Positions 53,824 through 62,475 are shown, counted from the stretch's first letter. The stretch is 64,000 nt of DNA from Granulicella aggregans (GCF_014203275.1 NZ_JACHIP010000001.1:372001-436000); one strand, 5' to 3'. Notes: generated by a model from the sequence alone, not told the origin. Program-made: numbers and translations.

Positions 53824-54432
53824 ATGAAGACCGCCAGCCATTCCGAAGCTGCTTTGGAAGAGACAATGGAGTCAATCACGCCATCACAGGCGAACGTTCA
53901 CCCCGCACTTCGCCGCATAGTGCTCACCGGCTTCATGGGCTCTGGCAAGACCACCCTCGGCCGTCTCATTGCCGCTCGTCTTGGCTGGAACTTCCTTGAC
54001 CTCGATCACTACATCGAATCGCGCACCGGCCTCTCCGTACCGGATATCTTTGCGCTCCATGGCGAGCCCCACTTCCGTCGCCTTGAATCCACCGCCCTCG
54101 TCTCAGCGCTTGGCAAGTCCAACACCGTTATCGCTCTCGGCGGCGGTACCCCTGAGATCCTCACCAACCGCCTGCTACTCGAACAGACTCCCGCCACCGC
54201 CACCATCTTCCTCGATGCTCCATTTTCTGTTCTCTTCGACCGCTGCGTCCTTCAAGGCATCTCGCGCCCTGTCCTGGCCGACCCCACCCTCGCGGAACTC
54301 CGCTTCGCCCAGCGCCAGCCCGTCTACCGCGCACTCGCCCACCACACCATCGACACCTCCGCCATCGAGGCCAACGAAGCCGTCGAAGCCATGGTTATAG
54401 CCCTCACCATCGCGCCAAAGCGAACCCGCTGA
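53824..54432 (+). CDS. aroK: Shikimate kinase
   Basis: The protein is 202 aa from ATG 53824 (GGAG 5-6 nt upstream). It phosphorylates shikimate at O3 in the aromatic amino acid pathway. The P-loop is GFMGSGKTT (Gly36-Thr44), shikimate binding is by LDLDHYIE, FRRLES and LGGGTPEI, and the lid Arg region is GISRPVLAD. A 30-residue N-terminal extension precedes the core, longer than usual. The AI-2E-family permease follows after about 70 bp. Confidence 0.95.
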   Translation: MKTASHSEAALEETMESITPSQANVHPALRRIVLTGFMGSGKTTLGRLIAARLGWNFLDLDHYIESRTGLSVPDIFALHGEPHFRRLESTALVSALGKSNTVIALGGGTPEILTNRLLLEQTPATATIFLDAPFSVLFDRCVLQGISRPVLADPTLAELRFAQRQPVYRALAHHTIDTSAIEANEAVEAMVIALTIAPKRTR

Positions 54433-54503
54433 GCGACACCGTAACCTCTCGACGCATCTCACTCGATGTACCTGAAATCATCCGAGCTCTGAAGGAGCGC
54501 ACG

Positions 54504-55598
54504 CTGAACGACCTCACCTCAGAGCCCGTCTCTCCCCCGACTGCTGAACTCGCCGCAGCCGAGATTGCTTCCGCCAAAGCCGTCGAAGCTTCGGCCAAAG
54601 ACCATCGTCGTGCCATCGTCTTCTTCTTCGCCGTCCTCATCTCCCTCGGCCTGGCGTGGAAGCTTGCCAAAGAGCTCGAGATCCTTTACGTCAGCGCCCT
54701 CTTCGCTGTCGTGCTGATGCCCATCGTCAACCGCATCTGCCAGATAAAGATTCGCGGCTGGCAGCCCTCGCGCCCCATCGGCATCGTCATCATGCTTCTT
54801 GCCGTCGGCCTCGCACTCTCACTCTTCTTCCTCATCGCGCTACCGCCCGTCACCCGAGACCTCAGCCAGTTCCTCACCGACCTCCCGCAGCGCATACCAC
54901 TCGCCGCCGCCAAGCTGAAACATCTCCCGATGGCGGACAAGCTCGGCCTGGACACCATCGCGCAGAAGGCCCAGGGAGCGATCGAAGCCACCGCCAGCTA
55001 TCTATTGACCTCGCTGCCCATGTGGCTCGCCCACATCTTTGACATCCTCACCGCTGCCTTCCTCTGCCTTTATTTCATGCTCGAAGGCGAACACGCCTAC
55101 GAGTTCTTCCTCTCGCTCATCAAACGATCTGAGCGCGGTCGCCTCGACAACACCCTTCGCAAAGCTGAAGCCAAGATGAGCAAGTGGCTCCTCGGCCAAG
55201 GCCTGCTCATGCTCTGCCTTGGGGTCACCAGCACGATCGTCTTCCTCGTCTTCCACATCCGTTACGCCGTCCTGCTCGGTGTCCTGATGGGCCTCTTCAA
55301 CATCATCCCGGTCGCCGGTGGCATCATCACCATGGCGGTGGTCTGCGTCGCCGCCGCCATCGACTCCTGGACCAAGCTGTTCGAAGTACTCATCTTCTAT
55401 CTCATCTACGTCAACCTCGAAAACGCCCTCCTTACTCCCCGCATCATGAAGTCGAGCGTCGACCTGATGGGCCTCACAGTGCTGGTCGCATTGCTCGTCG
55501 GTACCGCTCTTGCAGGTATCGTCGGTGCTCTCGTAGCCGTCCCCACTGCCGCGCTCATCGTCGTCCTCCTCGACGAATACGCCGTCAAAAAAACCTAG
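54504..55598 (+). CDS. AI-2E family permease, probable CTG start
   Basis: The protein is 364 aa if started at CTG 54504, which has a perfect AAGGAG 6 nt upstream. The first in-frame ATG (54711) falls inside the first membrane segment (AIVFFFAVLISLGLAWKLAKELEILYVSALF) and would delete conserved residues. No ATG, GTG or TTG occurs in frame in between, apart from a GTG two codons before that ATG. The family signature is AVVLMPIVNRI, followed by about seven more helices, including GVLMGLFNIIPVAGGIIT. The family exports AI-2 or acts as Na/H antiporters; substrate is unknown here. Confidence 0.88.
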   Translation: MNDLTSEPVSPPTAELAAAEIASAKAVEASAKDHRRAIVFFFAVLISLGLAWKLAKELEILYVSALFAVVLMPIVNRICQIKIRGWQPSRPIGIVIMLLAVGLALSLFFLIALPPVTRDLSQFLTDLPQRIPLAAAKLKHLPMADKLGLDTIAQKAQGAIEATASYLLTSLPMWLAHIFDILTAAFLCLYFMLEGEHAYEFFLSLIKRSERGRLDNTLRKAEAKMSKWLLGQGLLMLCLGVTSTIVFLVFHIRYAVLLGVLMGLFNIIPVAGGIITMAVVCVAAAIDSWTKLFEVLIFYLIYVNLENALLTPRIMKSSVDLMGLTVLVALLVGTALAGIVGALVAVPTAALIVVLLDEYAVKKT

Positions 55599-55715
55599 CA
55601 AGTCTGCAGTGCCGAACGTTCAATCCATACCCGCCTGGGGCAACGCCCCAAGTCTCCAGCCAGCGAAGGCCCGCCCTATGTCGCCCTTTTCCCTCGAAAC
55701 TATCTCCAGCCAAAC

Positions 55716-55736
55716 CCGCTATCATCGATAGCGGAG
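55716..55736 (+). promoter_or_regulatory. Inverted repeat covering the siroheme-gene ribosome site
   Basis: A perfect 8-bp dyad CCGCTATC-ATC-GATAGCGG (55716-55734) ends inside the CGGAG ribosome site of the next gene, whose ATG is at 55744. Folding would hide part of the Shine-Dalgarno sequence. A second small hairpin, TGGGGC-AAC-GCCCCA, lies upstream at about 55636-55650. Either can be an operator or a translation switch. Confidence 0.45.
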
Positions 55737-55743
55737 CACTCGC

Positions 55744-56397
55744 ATGGACCTCTTCCCGATCTTCCTCAAGCTCACCGGCCGCCGCTGCCTCGTTATCGGC
55801 GCGGGCAATCTCGCCGAGTCCAAGATTGAGTCGCTCCGCGCCGCCAACGCGAACGTCACCGTCATCGCTCCCGACGCCCGCCCGCGCATCCTCGACCTCG
55901 CCGTCGGCGGAGACATCACCCTCCACCAGCGCCCCTATGAGCCCGGCGATCTGACCACGCAAAAATACTTCCTGGTAGTCACCGCGACCAACGTCCCCGC
56001 CGTCAACCGCGCCGTCTATCAAGAAGCCATCGCTAACGAGATCATGGTCAACGCCGTCGACGACCCGCCCTTCTGCGACTTCTACTTCCCCTCCGTTGTC
56101 CGCCGCGGCGACCTCCAGATTGCCATCTCCACCGCCGGCTCCAGCCCTGCCCTCGCACAGCGCCTGCGCAAGGAGATCAACGCGCAACTTCCGCTAGACG
56201 CCGGTGATTGGCTCACCGACCTCGGCAACCTGCGCCGCGAGGTCACCCAGATGGAGCCTTTGAACGAAGAGCGCAAGCTCCTGCTCCATCAACTCGCACA
56301 GCGCGAAGTCTGCGGCTTCGACCAATGCCCCTCGCGCGTCCTCGCTCGCGAGCACGCCAAGACCAATCCCATTCCCGAACCAGAGCCTGCCTCTTGA
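55744..56397 (+). CDS. Siroheme synthase N-terminal domain protein (precorrin-2 dehydrogenase / ferrochelatase)
   Basis: The protein is 217 aa. It opens with MDLFPIFLKLTGRRCLVIGAGNLAESK, the NAD-binding domain of CysG-N/Met8 (GAGNLA), followed by VNAVDDPPFCDFYFPSVVRRGDLQIAISTAGSSPALAQRLRKEI in part. It oxidises precorrin-2 and inserts iron to make siroheme. It corresponds to the first half of E. coli CysG; the methyltransferase half is the next gene, coupled by a TTGA overlap. Sulfite or nitrite reductases needing siroheme are not in the window. Confidence 0.94.
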   Translation: MDLFPIFLKLTGRRCLVIGAGNLAESKIESLRAANANVTVIAPDARPRILDLAVGGDITLHQRPYEPGDLTTQKYFLVVTATNVPAVNRAVYQEAIANEIMVNAVDDPPFCDFYFPSVVRRGDLQIAISTAGSSPALAQRLRKEINAQLPLDAGDWLTDLGNLRREVTQMEPLNEERKLLLHQLAQREVCGFDQCPSRVLAREHAKTNPIPEPEPAS

Positions 56398-57122
56398 ACA
56401 CCGAAGCCATCCCCGGCACCGTCTATCTGGTCGGCGCAGGTCCCGGCGATCCCGGCTTGCTGACCATCCGCGCCCATCGCCTGCTGCAGACCGCAGACGT
56501 CATCCTTCCCGACGACCTCGTCTCCGACGCCGTCCTCGACCTCGCCAGCCCCTCCGCCCAGATCATCCCCGTCGGCAAGCGCTGCGGCCAGCCCCGCATC
56601 ACGCAGGCAGAGATCCACGTCCTCATGCTTCATCATGCTCGCGCCGGCAGCTCCGTCCTCCGCCTTAAATCCGGCGACCCGCTCATCTTCGGTCGCGCAG
56701 GCGAAGAGATCGCCGCCCTCCGCGAAGCGGAAATCCCCTTCGAGATCGTCCCCGGCATCACCACCGCCTTCGCCGTCGCCGCCAGTCTGAAGACGCCGCT
56801 CACCGACCGTACCTCAGCCTCAAAACTCATCCTCGCAACCGCGCATCACGCCGCCGGCAAGCTCACCCTCTCGCCAAGCTGGTCAGGCGCATTCCCCGAC
56901 GAATCCACTCTCGTCATCTACATGCCCGGCCGCGACTTCGCCGCCCTGGCCGCCAGCCTGGTCGACTCCGACATCGCCCAGGATACTCCCTGCGTCGCCG
57001 TCTCCAAGGCCTCGACCATCGAAGAAAAAGTCACCGCCACCACCCTCGGCAACTTAGGAAGCGCCCAGATCGGCCCCGCCCCCGTCATCCTGTTAATAGG
57101 TCGCGCCATACGCCTTCAGTAG
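56394..57122 (+). CDS. cobA: Uroporphyrinogen-III C-methyltransferase
   Basis: The protein is 242 aa from TTG 56394, which overlaps the previous stop (TTGA). It begins with GTVYLVGAGPGDPGLLTIRA, the SAM-binding signature of SUMT, then KRCGQPRITQ, VLRLKSGDPLIFGRAGEE and GITTAFAVAASL. It methylates uroporphyrinogen III at C2 and C7 to precorrin-2. The usual YD-x-LVS is changed to PDDLVS. A longer frame from 56208 overlaps the upstream gene and is not credible. Confidence 0.94.
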   Translation: MNTEAIPGTVYLVGAGPGDPGLLTIRAHRLLQTADVILPDDLVSDAVLDLASPSAQIIPVGKRCGQPRITQAEIHVLMLHHARAGSSVLRLKSGDPLIFGRAGEEIAALREAEIPFEIVPGITTAFAVAASLKTPLTDRTSASKLILATAHHAAGKLTLSPSWSGAFPDESTLVIYMPGRDFAALAASLVDSDIAQDTPCVAVSKASTIEEKVTATTLGNLGSAQIGPAPVILLIGRAIRLQ

Positions 57123-57208
57123 ACCCCATGCCCACAAGGGCCGTCATTCTGACCCTGAGCAATGCGAAGGGGAAGAACCCTCGCATTCCACTCCCACAGC
57201 TAACGCGC
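57123..57208. repeat. Diverged dispersed repeat with hairpin
   Basis: At 57143-57192 there is a GTCATTCTGA...AACCC stretch that resembles the short repeats scattered in Acidobacteria genomes. Inside, AATGCG/CGCATT (57161-57166 with 57182-57187) together with AGGG/CCCT makes a hairpin with a 6-nt loop. It directly follows the cobA stop and could also work as a weak transcription end. Confidence 0.5.
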
Positions 57209-57434
57209 TTAGACTCCGCTGACGCAAGCCAGTAAAGCCTCCTGCACGGTCACAATCCGTCCGCCATCGAAGGTCGAAACCGACAAGAGAGTACGATCTC
57301 CTGTAACGACAAGAGGAGCTTTCGCAGCGATCGCTGTCCCATTCACCTCATCGTCGTCAGGATCAGGCGCAAGCCGCGGCTTTCGCAGTCTCCTGAGCAA
57401 GCTAATCCGGCAGTGTAATCTCCACGGTCGTCAT
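57209..57434 (-). pseudogene. Collapsed VapBC-type toxin-antitoxin remnant
   Basis: From ATG 57434 the minus strand reads MTTVEITLPD, a typical VapB-like antitoxin opening after a GGGAGAG site, then TAG, then LAQETAKAAACA and TGA. The first stop looks like a CAG-to-TAG change. In another frame, from about 57363 down, the text becomes DPDDDEVNGTAIAAKAPLVVTGDRTLL, the C-terminal third of a PIN-domain toxin, ending at 57209. The toxin's first 80-100 residues and the antitoxin's C-terminus are missing, so a deletion has joined the two. Neither part can be functional in full. Confidence 0.75.
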
Positions 57435-57507
57435 ATATCTCTCCCGATCAACAAACTGGATCCCACTAGCAAAGGTTATCGCAAAGCCTTACTCGTTCGT
57501 CAGGCAA

Positions 57508-58926
57508 CTATCTCTTCGGCTGTCCACCCGCATTCCAACTAGGCTTGAAGTCACTCGTAGCCAGCCATCGCATCGGCTCCACCAGCGACTGAATCGCCCC
57601 GGTCATGAATCCCAGATCGAGATGAGCCAGGTCGTCGTTCGCCTGGTGATAAGTCGGCGGCGTTCCCCACCCCGCAGCCGTATGAGCGACAACCCCCTGC
57701 AGCGCCAGTTGGTAGTTGTCCGAACGCTGAAAGAAGTGCTGTTCCGGATACGGATCAGGCCCCACCAGGGCTCCGTGCTCCTTCAGAGCCGGTCCAAGGT
57801 TCGACCGCTCCCAACCCGTAAAGAGCAGCGTGCCCTTTGGCATCTTTGGATCCTGCGACCCGATCATTTCGAACTCGATATTCGTGACGAGTTGCGAGAG
57901 CGGAATCGGCGGATGCTTGCCGAAGAACTCCGATCCAAGCTCACCTGCCTCTTCGCTTCCGTAGCAGACGAAGAGCACGCTGCGCCGGGGCTGCGGTCCG
58001 GCTGCCAATGCGTGCGCCAACTCCAGTACCGCCGTCGTGCCCGAAGCATCATCGTTCGCTCCGTTATAGATCGCGTCGCCGTTCGCTGGAGTCGATACCG
58101 TTCCCAGATGATCCAGATGCGCCGACAGCAGGATCGTCCCGGCTGCCGGATCGCTTCCCACGAGGTATCCAATCGCGTTGTAGGTCTTCCTTGGCTTCGC
58201 CAGCAGCGCGTGGACCGTCAGCGTGGCGACGGTTCCCGGCTTCTCTGCCAGCAGCCGCGCCATGGCAGTCGCGCTTACTGCCGCAACCGTCGCCGGCAGG
58301 GGCGTGGTGTCGCCCAGCTCCTGGTCCAGCCGCATCAGTTGATGCGGGTGAGGATTCTTGGCCAAATACGCACGCAAGGCATCGTTCTCAGCGAAGAGCA
58401 CTACGGCAGCACCCGATCCGCGCAGGAAAAAGGAGTTTCGCAGCCCGTTGGTATTCGGGGGAAGGTCGGTCAGGAGCACGATAGATCCCCTCGGTATATT
58501 CGCCTGAGGGGCGTCGGCCGCGGCCAGCCGAATCAGCGGTCCGTTCGCCCCGACTCCAGACGGGAACAACACCCGCAGGTCGGTTCCCTCGGCAAGACTT
58601 ACGTCCCCCGCCGTCAAGGTCGCTTTGCCATCCAAGTCAGGAGCGACAACATCGACCGCCTGGATCATTCCAGACATCCCCGGCGCGGGCTTCAGCCCAT
58701 ACGCCACAAACTCCGAAGCCACATACTCAGCCGCGATCTGCTCATCGCGGGTCGCGCTCCCGCGTCCGGCAAGCGCATCGCTTGCCAGGAACTCCTCATG
58801 CGCCCGGACCCACTCCGGCCTTACCACCCAGCCCTGCTGCGCCCCTGCATCTACCACGCTCGCCAGCAAAGCAACCGCAAGTAAACGCTGTATCGAGCGG
58901 AAACCACACCCTGCAACAATCTTCAT
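57508..58926 (-). CDS. Secreted M28-family peptidase
   Basis: The protein is 472 aa from ATG 58926 (AGGG 5 nt upstream; a GTG two codons earlier is less likely). The signal peptide ends VVDAGAQ. A protease-associated (PA) insert precedes the catalytic domain. Zinc ligands are in ILLSAHLDHLG, NGANDDASGTTAVLEL, the catalytic Glu pair CYGSEEAGELGSEFF, and late His in GVVAHTAAGWGTPPTYHQANDD. It is a Zn-dependent aminopeptidase of the Vibrio-aminopeptidase / glutaminyl cyclase clan. It is divergent from the exporter gene. Confidence 0.92.
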   Translation of the reverse strand: MKIVAGCGFRSIQRLLAVALLASVVDAGAQQGWVVRPEWVRAHEEFLASDALAGRGSATRDEQIAAEYVASEFVAYGLKPAPGMSGMIQAVDVVAPDLDGKATLTAGDVSLAEGTDLRVLFPSGVGANGPLIRLAAADAPQANIPRGSIVLLTDLPPNTNGLRNSFFLRGSGAAVVLFAENDALRAYLAKNPHPHQLMRLDQELGDTTPLPATVAAVSATAMARLLAEKPGTVATLTVHALLAKPRKTYNAIGYLVGSDPAAGTILLSAHLDHLGTVSTPANGDAIYNGANDDASGTTAVLELAHALAAGPQPRRSVLFVCYGSEEAGELGSEFFGKHPPIPLSQLVTNIEFEMIGSQDPKMPKGTLLFTGWERSNLGPALKEHGALVGPDPYPEQHFFQRSDNYQLALQGVVAHTAAGWGTPPTYHQANDDLAHLDLGFMTGAIQSLVEPMRWLATSDFKPSWNAGGQPKR

Positions 58927-58988
58927 CGACACCCTGTACCTTTATCCAAACCACGAATAGCTATCGATATTTATCATAGGCGTACGCA

Positions 58989-60593
58989 ATGCCATCTGAT
59001 TCACACTTGTCTGAAGCTCCCTGGAAGCCAAGCCACAATCCATGGGCCGTAGCTTTGACCGTCACCCTCGCCACCTTCATGGAGGTGCTGGACACGTCGA
59101 TCGCGAACGTTGCCCTGCCACACATCGCAGGATCACTAGGCGCGTCGGGCGAAGAGGCCACCTGGGTTCTCACCAGCTACCTCGTCTCGAGCGCGGTCGT
59201 CCTCCCCATCTCCGGCTGGCTCTCGAACCGCTTCGGCCGCAAGCGCTTCTACATGACCTGCGTCGCGCTCTTCACCATCTGCTCGTTCCTCTGCGGAATC
59301 GCGACCAGCCTTCCCCTACTCATCATCGCCCGTATCCTGCAGGGCGCTGGCGGCGGAGGCCTAGCGCCCTCTGAACAAGCCATCCTCGCCGACACCTTCC
59401 CCATCGAAAAGCGGGGCCAGGCCTTCGCCGTCTACGGCATGGCTGTCGTCGTAGCCCCCGCCATCGGTCCAACGCTGGGCGGCTGGATCACCGACAACTT
59501 CAACTGGCACTGGATCTTCTTCATCAACATCCCCATCGGCCTCTTCTCGCTCTGGCTCTCGAACCGCATGGTCGAAGATCCACCGTTCCTGAAGGTACGC
59601 CGCGAGGCCGCCAAGCACCTGAAGGTCGACTTCACCGGCCTCGGCCTGGTCGCCATCGGCGTCGGCTTCCTCGAGTTCACCCTCGACAAGGGCCAGGAAA
59701 AAGACTGGTTCGGCTCGGGCGAGATCCAGCTCTGCGCGATGATCGCCGCCTGCACCCTGATCTTCTTCTGCTTCTGGGAGTGGAACCACCCGGACCCGAT
59801 CGTCGACCTCAAACTCTTGAAAAATCGTAACTTCGGCACCGCCGTCTTCCTCCAGCTCATCCTCGGCATGGTGCTCTTCGGCTCGACCGTCCTCATACCG
59901 CAATACCTGCAAGGGCTTCTGGGCTATACCGCCGAGCGCGCCGGCGAAGTCCTCTCGCCCGCCGGCTTCGTCATGATGGCGATGATGATGGTGGCCGGTC
60001 GTTCGCTCGGTCTCTTCGATCCCCGCATCATGGTCGCCTTCGGCTACGCCGCCACCGCCGCCGGAATCTACAACCTCACTCGTCTCGACCTCAACACCGC
60101 CTTCCACACGGTCACCGTCTGGCGCATGTTGCAGGTCATCGGCCTGCCGCTGATCTTCATCCCCATCAGCACGCTGAACTACGTCGGTGTGCCACCGTCG
60201 AAGACCAACCAGATCTCAAGCCTGTCGAACTTCGCCCGAAACCTGGGCGGAAGCGCGGGCACCGCGCTGCTGACCACCTTCCTCGCCCGCAACGCACAGG
60301 TGAATCAGCAGCGGCTATCCGCTCACGCCTATCCCGGCAGCTTCGGCTATCACTTCTTCACCGACCGTATCCGCGAACTACTCATGCGCGGGGGAACCTC
60401 GTCCGCTGCGGCGGGCCAGATCGCCATGGGGCAGGCGTATCAGCAGTTGCTCCGCCAAGCTTCCATGTTGAGCTATCAGAACGCCTTCTTCCTGCTCGCA
60501 TGCACGCTTGTCTGCCTGATTCCATTGCCCTTTATCATGCGTCTGCCCGCGAAACGCGCCAAGCCCGATCCCGAGGCCATGGGCGGACATTAA
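58989..60593 (+). CDS. DHA2-family MFS multidrug exporter (EmrB/QacA type)
   Basis: The protein is 534 aa with 14 predicted membrane helices. Motifs: LATFMEVLDTSIANVALPHIAG (motif D1), GWLSNRFGRKRFY (motif A) and GMAVVVAPAIGPTLGGWIT (motif C of antiporters). It should export drugs by proton antiport. EmrB usually needs an EmrA membrane-fusion partner; none is adjacent. Expression control is not visible, apart from a small inverted repeat after its stop. Confidence 0.93.
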   Translation: MPSDSHLSEAPWKPSHNPWAVALTVTLATFMEVLDTSIANVALPHIAGSLGASGEEATWVLTSYLVSSAVVLPISGWLSNRFGRKRFYMTCVALFTICSFLCGIATSLPLLIIARILQGAGGGGLAPSEQAILADTFPIEKRGQAFAVYGMAVVVAPAIGPTLGGWITDNFNWHWIFFINIPIGLFSLWLSNRMVEDPPFLKVRREAAKHLKVDFTGLGLVAIGVGFLEFTLDKGQEKDWFGSGEIQLCAMIAACTLIFFCFWEWNHPDPIVDLKLLKNRNFGTAVFLQLILGMVLFGSTVLIPQYLQGLLGYTAERAGEVLSPAGFVMMAMMMVAGRSLGLFDPRIMVAFGYAATAAGIYNLTRLDLNTAFHTVTVWRMLQVIGLPLIFIPISTLNYVGVPPSKTNQISSLSNFARNLGGSAGTALLTTFLARNAQVNQQRLSAHAYPGSFGYHFFTDRIRELLMRGGTSSAAAGQIAMGQAYQQLLRQASMLSYQNAFFLLACTLVCLIPLPFIMRLPAKRAKPDPEAMGGH

Positions 60594-60613
60594 TTTATCC
60601 GCAACCTTTTCCC

Positions 60614-60627
60614 TGAACCGTGGTTCA
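60614..60627. promoter_or_regulatory. Short inverted repeat in the gap before the Gly-rich gene
   Basis: TGAACC-GT-GGTTCA is a perfect 6-bp dyad 20 bp after the exporter stop. It may be an operator for the next gene or the rest of a weak termination signal. Confidence 0.3.
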
Positions 60628-60735
60628 AATACATAGGAGCTACGACTAAAGTAACGTCGAGTTCCTGCACGGCTGCTTCGCTCCTCGGTGTCGATCTCCC
60701 CGAAGTCCGAGCAGACTGGCTGAAGGGAGTATCAA

Positions 60736-61302
60736 ATGCGGTCTTTCAAATATCTTGCTCTACTCGGGGCACTCGTAATCGCACTGACGGCGACGGCACC
60801 CACTGCAAACGCCCAGGTTGCGGTCGGTATTGGCGTAGGCGGTGGCCAGGAATACTACGGCGGGGGCTACGACTACCCGGCACCGGTCTGTGACTACGGC
60901 TATTACAACTATGCGCCTTATGCCTGCGCGCCCTACGGCTACTACGGCCCGTCATGGTTTTCCGGCGGTATCTTCATCGGTGCTGGTCCGTGGTTCCGTA
61001 GAGGCGGATACGGCTACGGCGGATACGGCTACCGTGGTGGCTACGGATATCGCGGCGGATACGGCTATCGGGGTGGGTACGGCTATCGCGGCGGATACGG
61101 CGGCGGATACCGTGGCGGCTACGGCGGAGGCTTCCGCGGTGGATACGGTGGCGGAGTTCACCCAGGTGGCGGCGCGGCGCGCGGTGGTTTTGGCGGCGGT
61201 GGAGGATTCCACGGTAACGCCGGCGGCGGATTCCATGGCGGCGGTGGTGGCGGAGGCTTCCACGGCGGTGGCGGGGGACATGGTGGCGGCGGTCACCGCT
61301 AA
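60736..61302 (+). CDS. Secreted glycine/tyrosine/arginine-rich repeat protein
   Basis: The protein is 188 aa. A signal peptide (ending APTANAQ) leads into a Tyr/Pro/Cys-rich segment (YGYYNYAPYACAPYGYYG), then tandem GGYGYR units and Gly/His-rich units (GGGFHGGG). The composition resembles low-complexity surface or matrix proteins. AAGGGAG lies 7 nt before the ATG, and a strong terminator follows. It should be exported, and may be cross-linked through Tyr or bind metal through the His-rich tail; both are inference. Confidence 0.85.
   Translation: MRSFKYLALLGALVIALTATAPTANAQVAVGIGVGGGQEYYGGGYDYPAPVCDYGYYNYAPYACAPYGYYGPSWFSGGIFIGAGPWFRRGGYGYGGYGYRGGYGYRGGYGYRGGYGYRGGYGGGYRGGYGGGFRGGYGGGVHPGGGAARGGFGGGGGFHGNAGGGFHGGGGGGGFHGGGGGHGGGGHR
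61003..61160 (+). repeat. Tandem repeats encoding GGYGYR
   Basis: An 18-bp unit (GGCGGATACGGCTATCGC-like) is repeated four to five times with silent third-base changes, then shades into degenerate GGYGGGYR units. The silent differences show that the protein repeat is under selection, or that the array is old rather than a recent slippage. Confidence 0.85.
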
Positions 61303-61329
61303 CACCTAGACCCTCCCCAGATCAAGAAC

Positions 61330-61367
61330 AGAAGGGCTGCCGAATCATCGGCAGCCCTTCTTTTCTT
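61330..61367 (+). terminator. Intrinsic terminator after the Gly-rich gene
   Basis: A perfect 14-bp stem (AGAAGGGCTGCCGA against TCGGCAGCCCTTCT) with loop ATCA is followed by TTTCTTT. It lies 28 bp after the stop. Confidence 0.95.
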
Positions 61368-61497
61368 TGCACTCGTCTCCGGACTTTACCAATTCGTCCT
61401 CTCGACCGAATCCACGCAGCATCATCGCGTGGCGTAGTAGAGAGCCCCCCGCATTCGCCTTTTGCTCTGGCCTACGCGATTCTTACCTGGCACCGAC

Positions 61498-62475
61498 CTA
61501 CTTCGGTTCGCCATAAAGATGCTTGTGCCACTTCCAGGCGCTCTCAATAATCTGGTCGAGCTCAAGATACTTCGGGCACCAACCCAGCTCGCGGATAATC
61601 TTCGCCGAGCTTGCTACCAGCACTCCCGGATCACCCGGCCGCCGTCCAAACTCTTCGACCACAATCTCGCGACCGCTCACACGCCGCACTGAATCGATCA
61701 CCTCGCGAACCGAGAATCCCTGCCCGTTGCCGATGTTGTAGATCAGCTTCGAATTCTCTTCTAGCCCCTTGAGAGCAAGCAAGTGCGCATCCGCAAGATC
61801 GGCCACATGGATGTAGTCGCGGATGCAAGTGCCATCCGGCGTCGGATAGTCGCTGCCATAGACGCGAATGCTCTTCCGGCGACCTAGCGCGACGTCGAGA
61901 ATCAAGGGGATTAGATGCGACTCCGGCTCATGCTTCTCGCCGTAGCCTTCGATCGCGCCGGCCACATTGAAGTACCGCAGGCTCGCGTAACGGAAGCCAT
62001 GAATCTGGTTGAACCAGCGCAGCATGTGCTCGACCATCAGCTTCGATTCGCCATAAACATTGGTCGGCTGTAGCTTTGCCTCCTCAAAGATCGGCGAAGA
62101 CTCCGGCTCGCCGTAGCAGGCCGCTGTCGAGCTGAAGACCAGCTTATTGTGCCCGGTCTTCAACATCGTCTCCAGCAGGTTCAGCGTCGAAGCGGTGTTG
62201 TTGCGGAAGAAGATCTCTGGCTTGACCATCGATTCGCCCGCCTCGATCAGCGCCGCAAAGTGCAGCACGCCGTCGTATTTCTTCTCCGTCAGTACCTTGG
62301 TCAGCAACTCCGCGTCGCCAATATCGCCCTTCACCAGCGTCGCGCCCTCGGCCACAACCGAGTCCTGCTTATGCCTCATGTAGTCGTACACGGTGACCTT
62401 GTGGCCGGCCTTCAGCAGCAGCCGAGTTACCGTTCCACCGATGTATCCCGCTCCACCCGTTACCAGAATCACCAT
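61498..62475 (-). CDS. galE: UDP-glucose 4-epimerase
   Basis: The protein is 325 aa. It has the extended SDR features GGAGYIGG (NAD binding), the catalytic Tyr-x3-Lys in YGESKLMVEH, and the SSTAACYGEP serine/threonine. It interconverts UDP-glucose and UDP-galactose. It is the last gene of a galK-galT-galE block on the minus strand. galT lies 168 bp upstream with a possible hairpin terminator between, so galE may also have a promoter of its own. Confidence 0.96.
   Translation of the reverse strand: MVILVTGGAGYIGGTVTRLLLKAGHKVTVYDYMRHKQDSVVAEGATLVKGDIGDAELLTKVLTEKKYDGVLHFAALIEAGESMVKPEIFFRNNTASTLNLLETMLKTGHNKLVFSSTAACYGEPESSPIFEEAKLQPTNVYGESKLMVEHMLRWFNQIHGFRYASLRYFNVAGAIEGYGEKHEPESHLIPLILDVALGRRKSIRVYGSDYPTPDGTCIRDYIHVADLADAHLLALKGLEENSKLIYNIGNGQGFSVREVIDSVRRVSGREIVVEEFGRRPGDPGVLVASSAKIIRELGWCPKYLELDQIIESAWKWHKHLYGEPK

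Noticed and set aside
57622..58884. 420-aa plus-strand frame
   Set aside because: It is antisense to the M28 peptidase with intact zinc ligands, and has an Arg-rich shadow composition.
59361..60107. 248-aa Glu/Asp-rich minus-strand frame
   Set aside because: It is antisense to the DHA2 exporter. The acidic composition mirrors hydrophobic codons.
61003..61160. CRISPR array
   Set aside because: The repeat is 18 bp, contiguous, in frame and codes for GGYGYR; there are no spacers.
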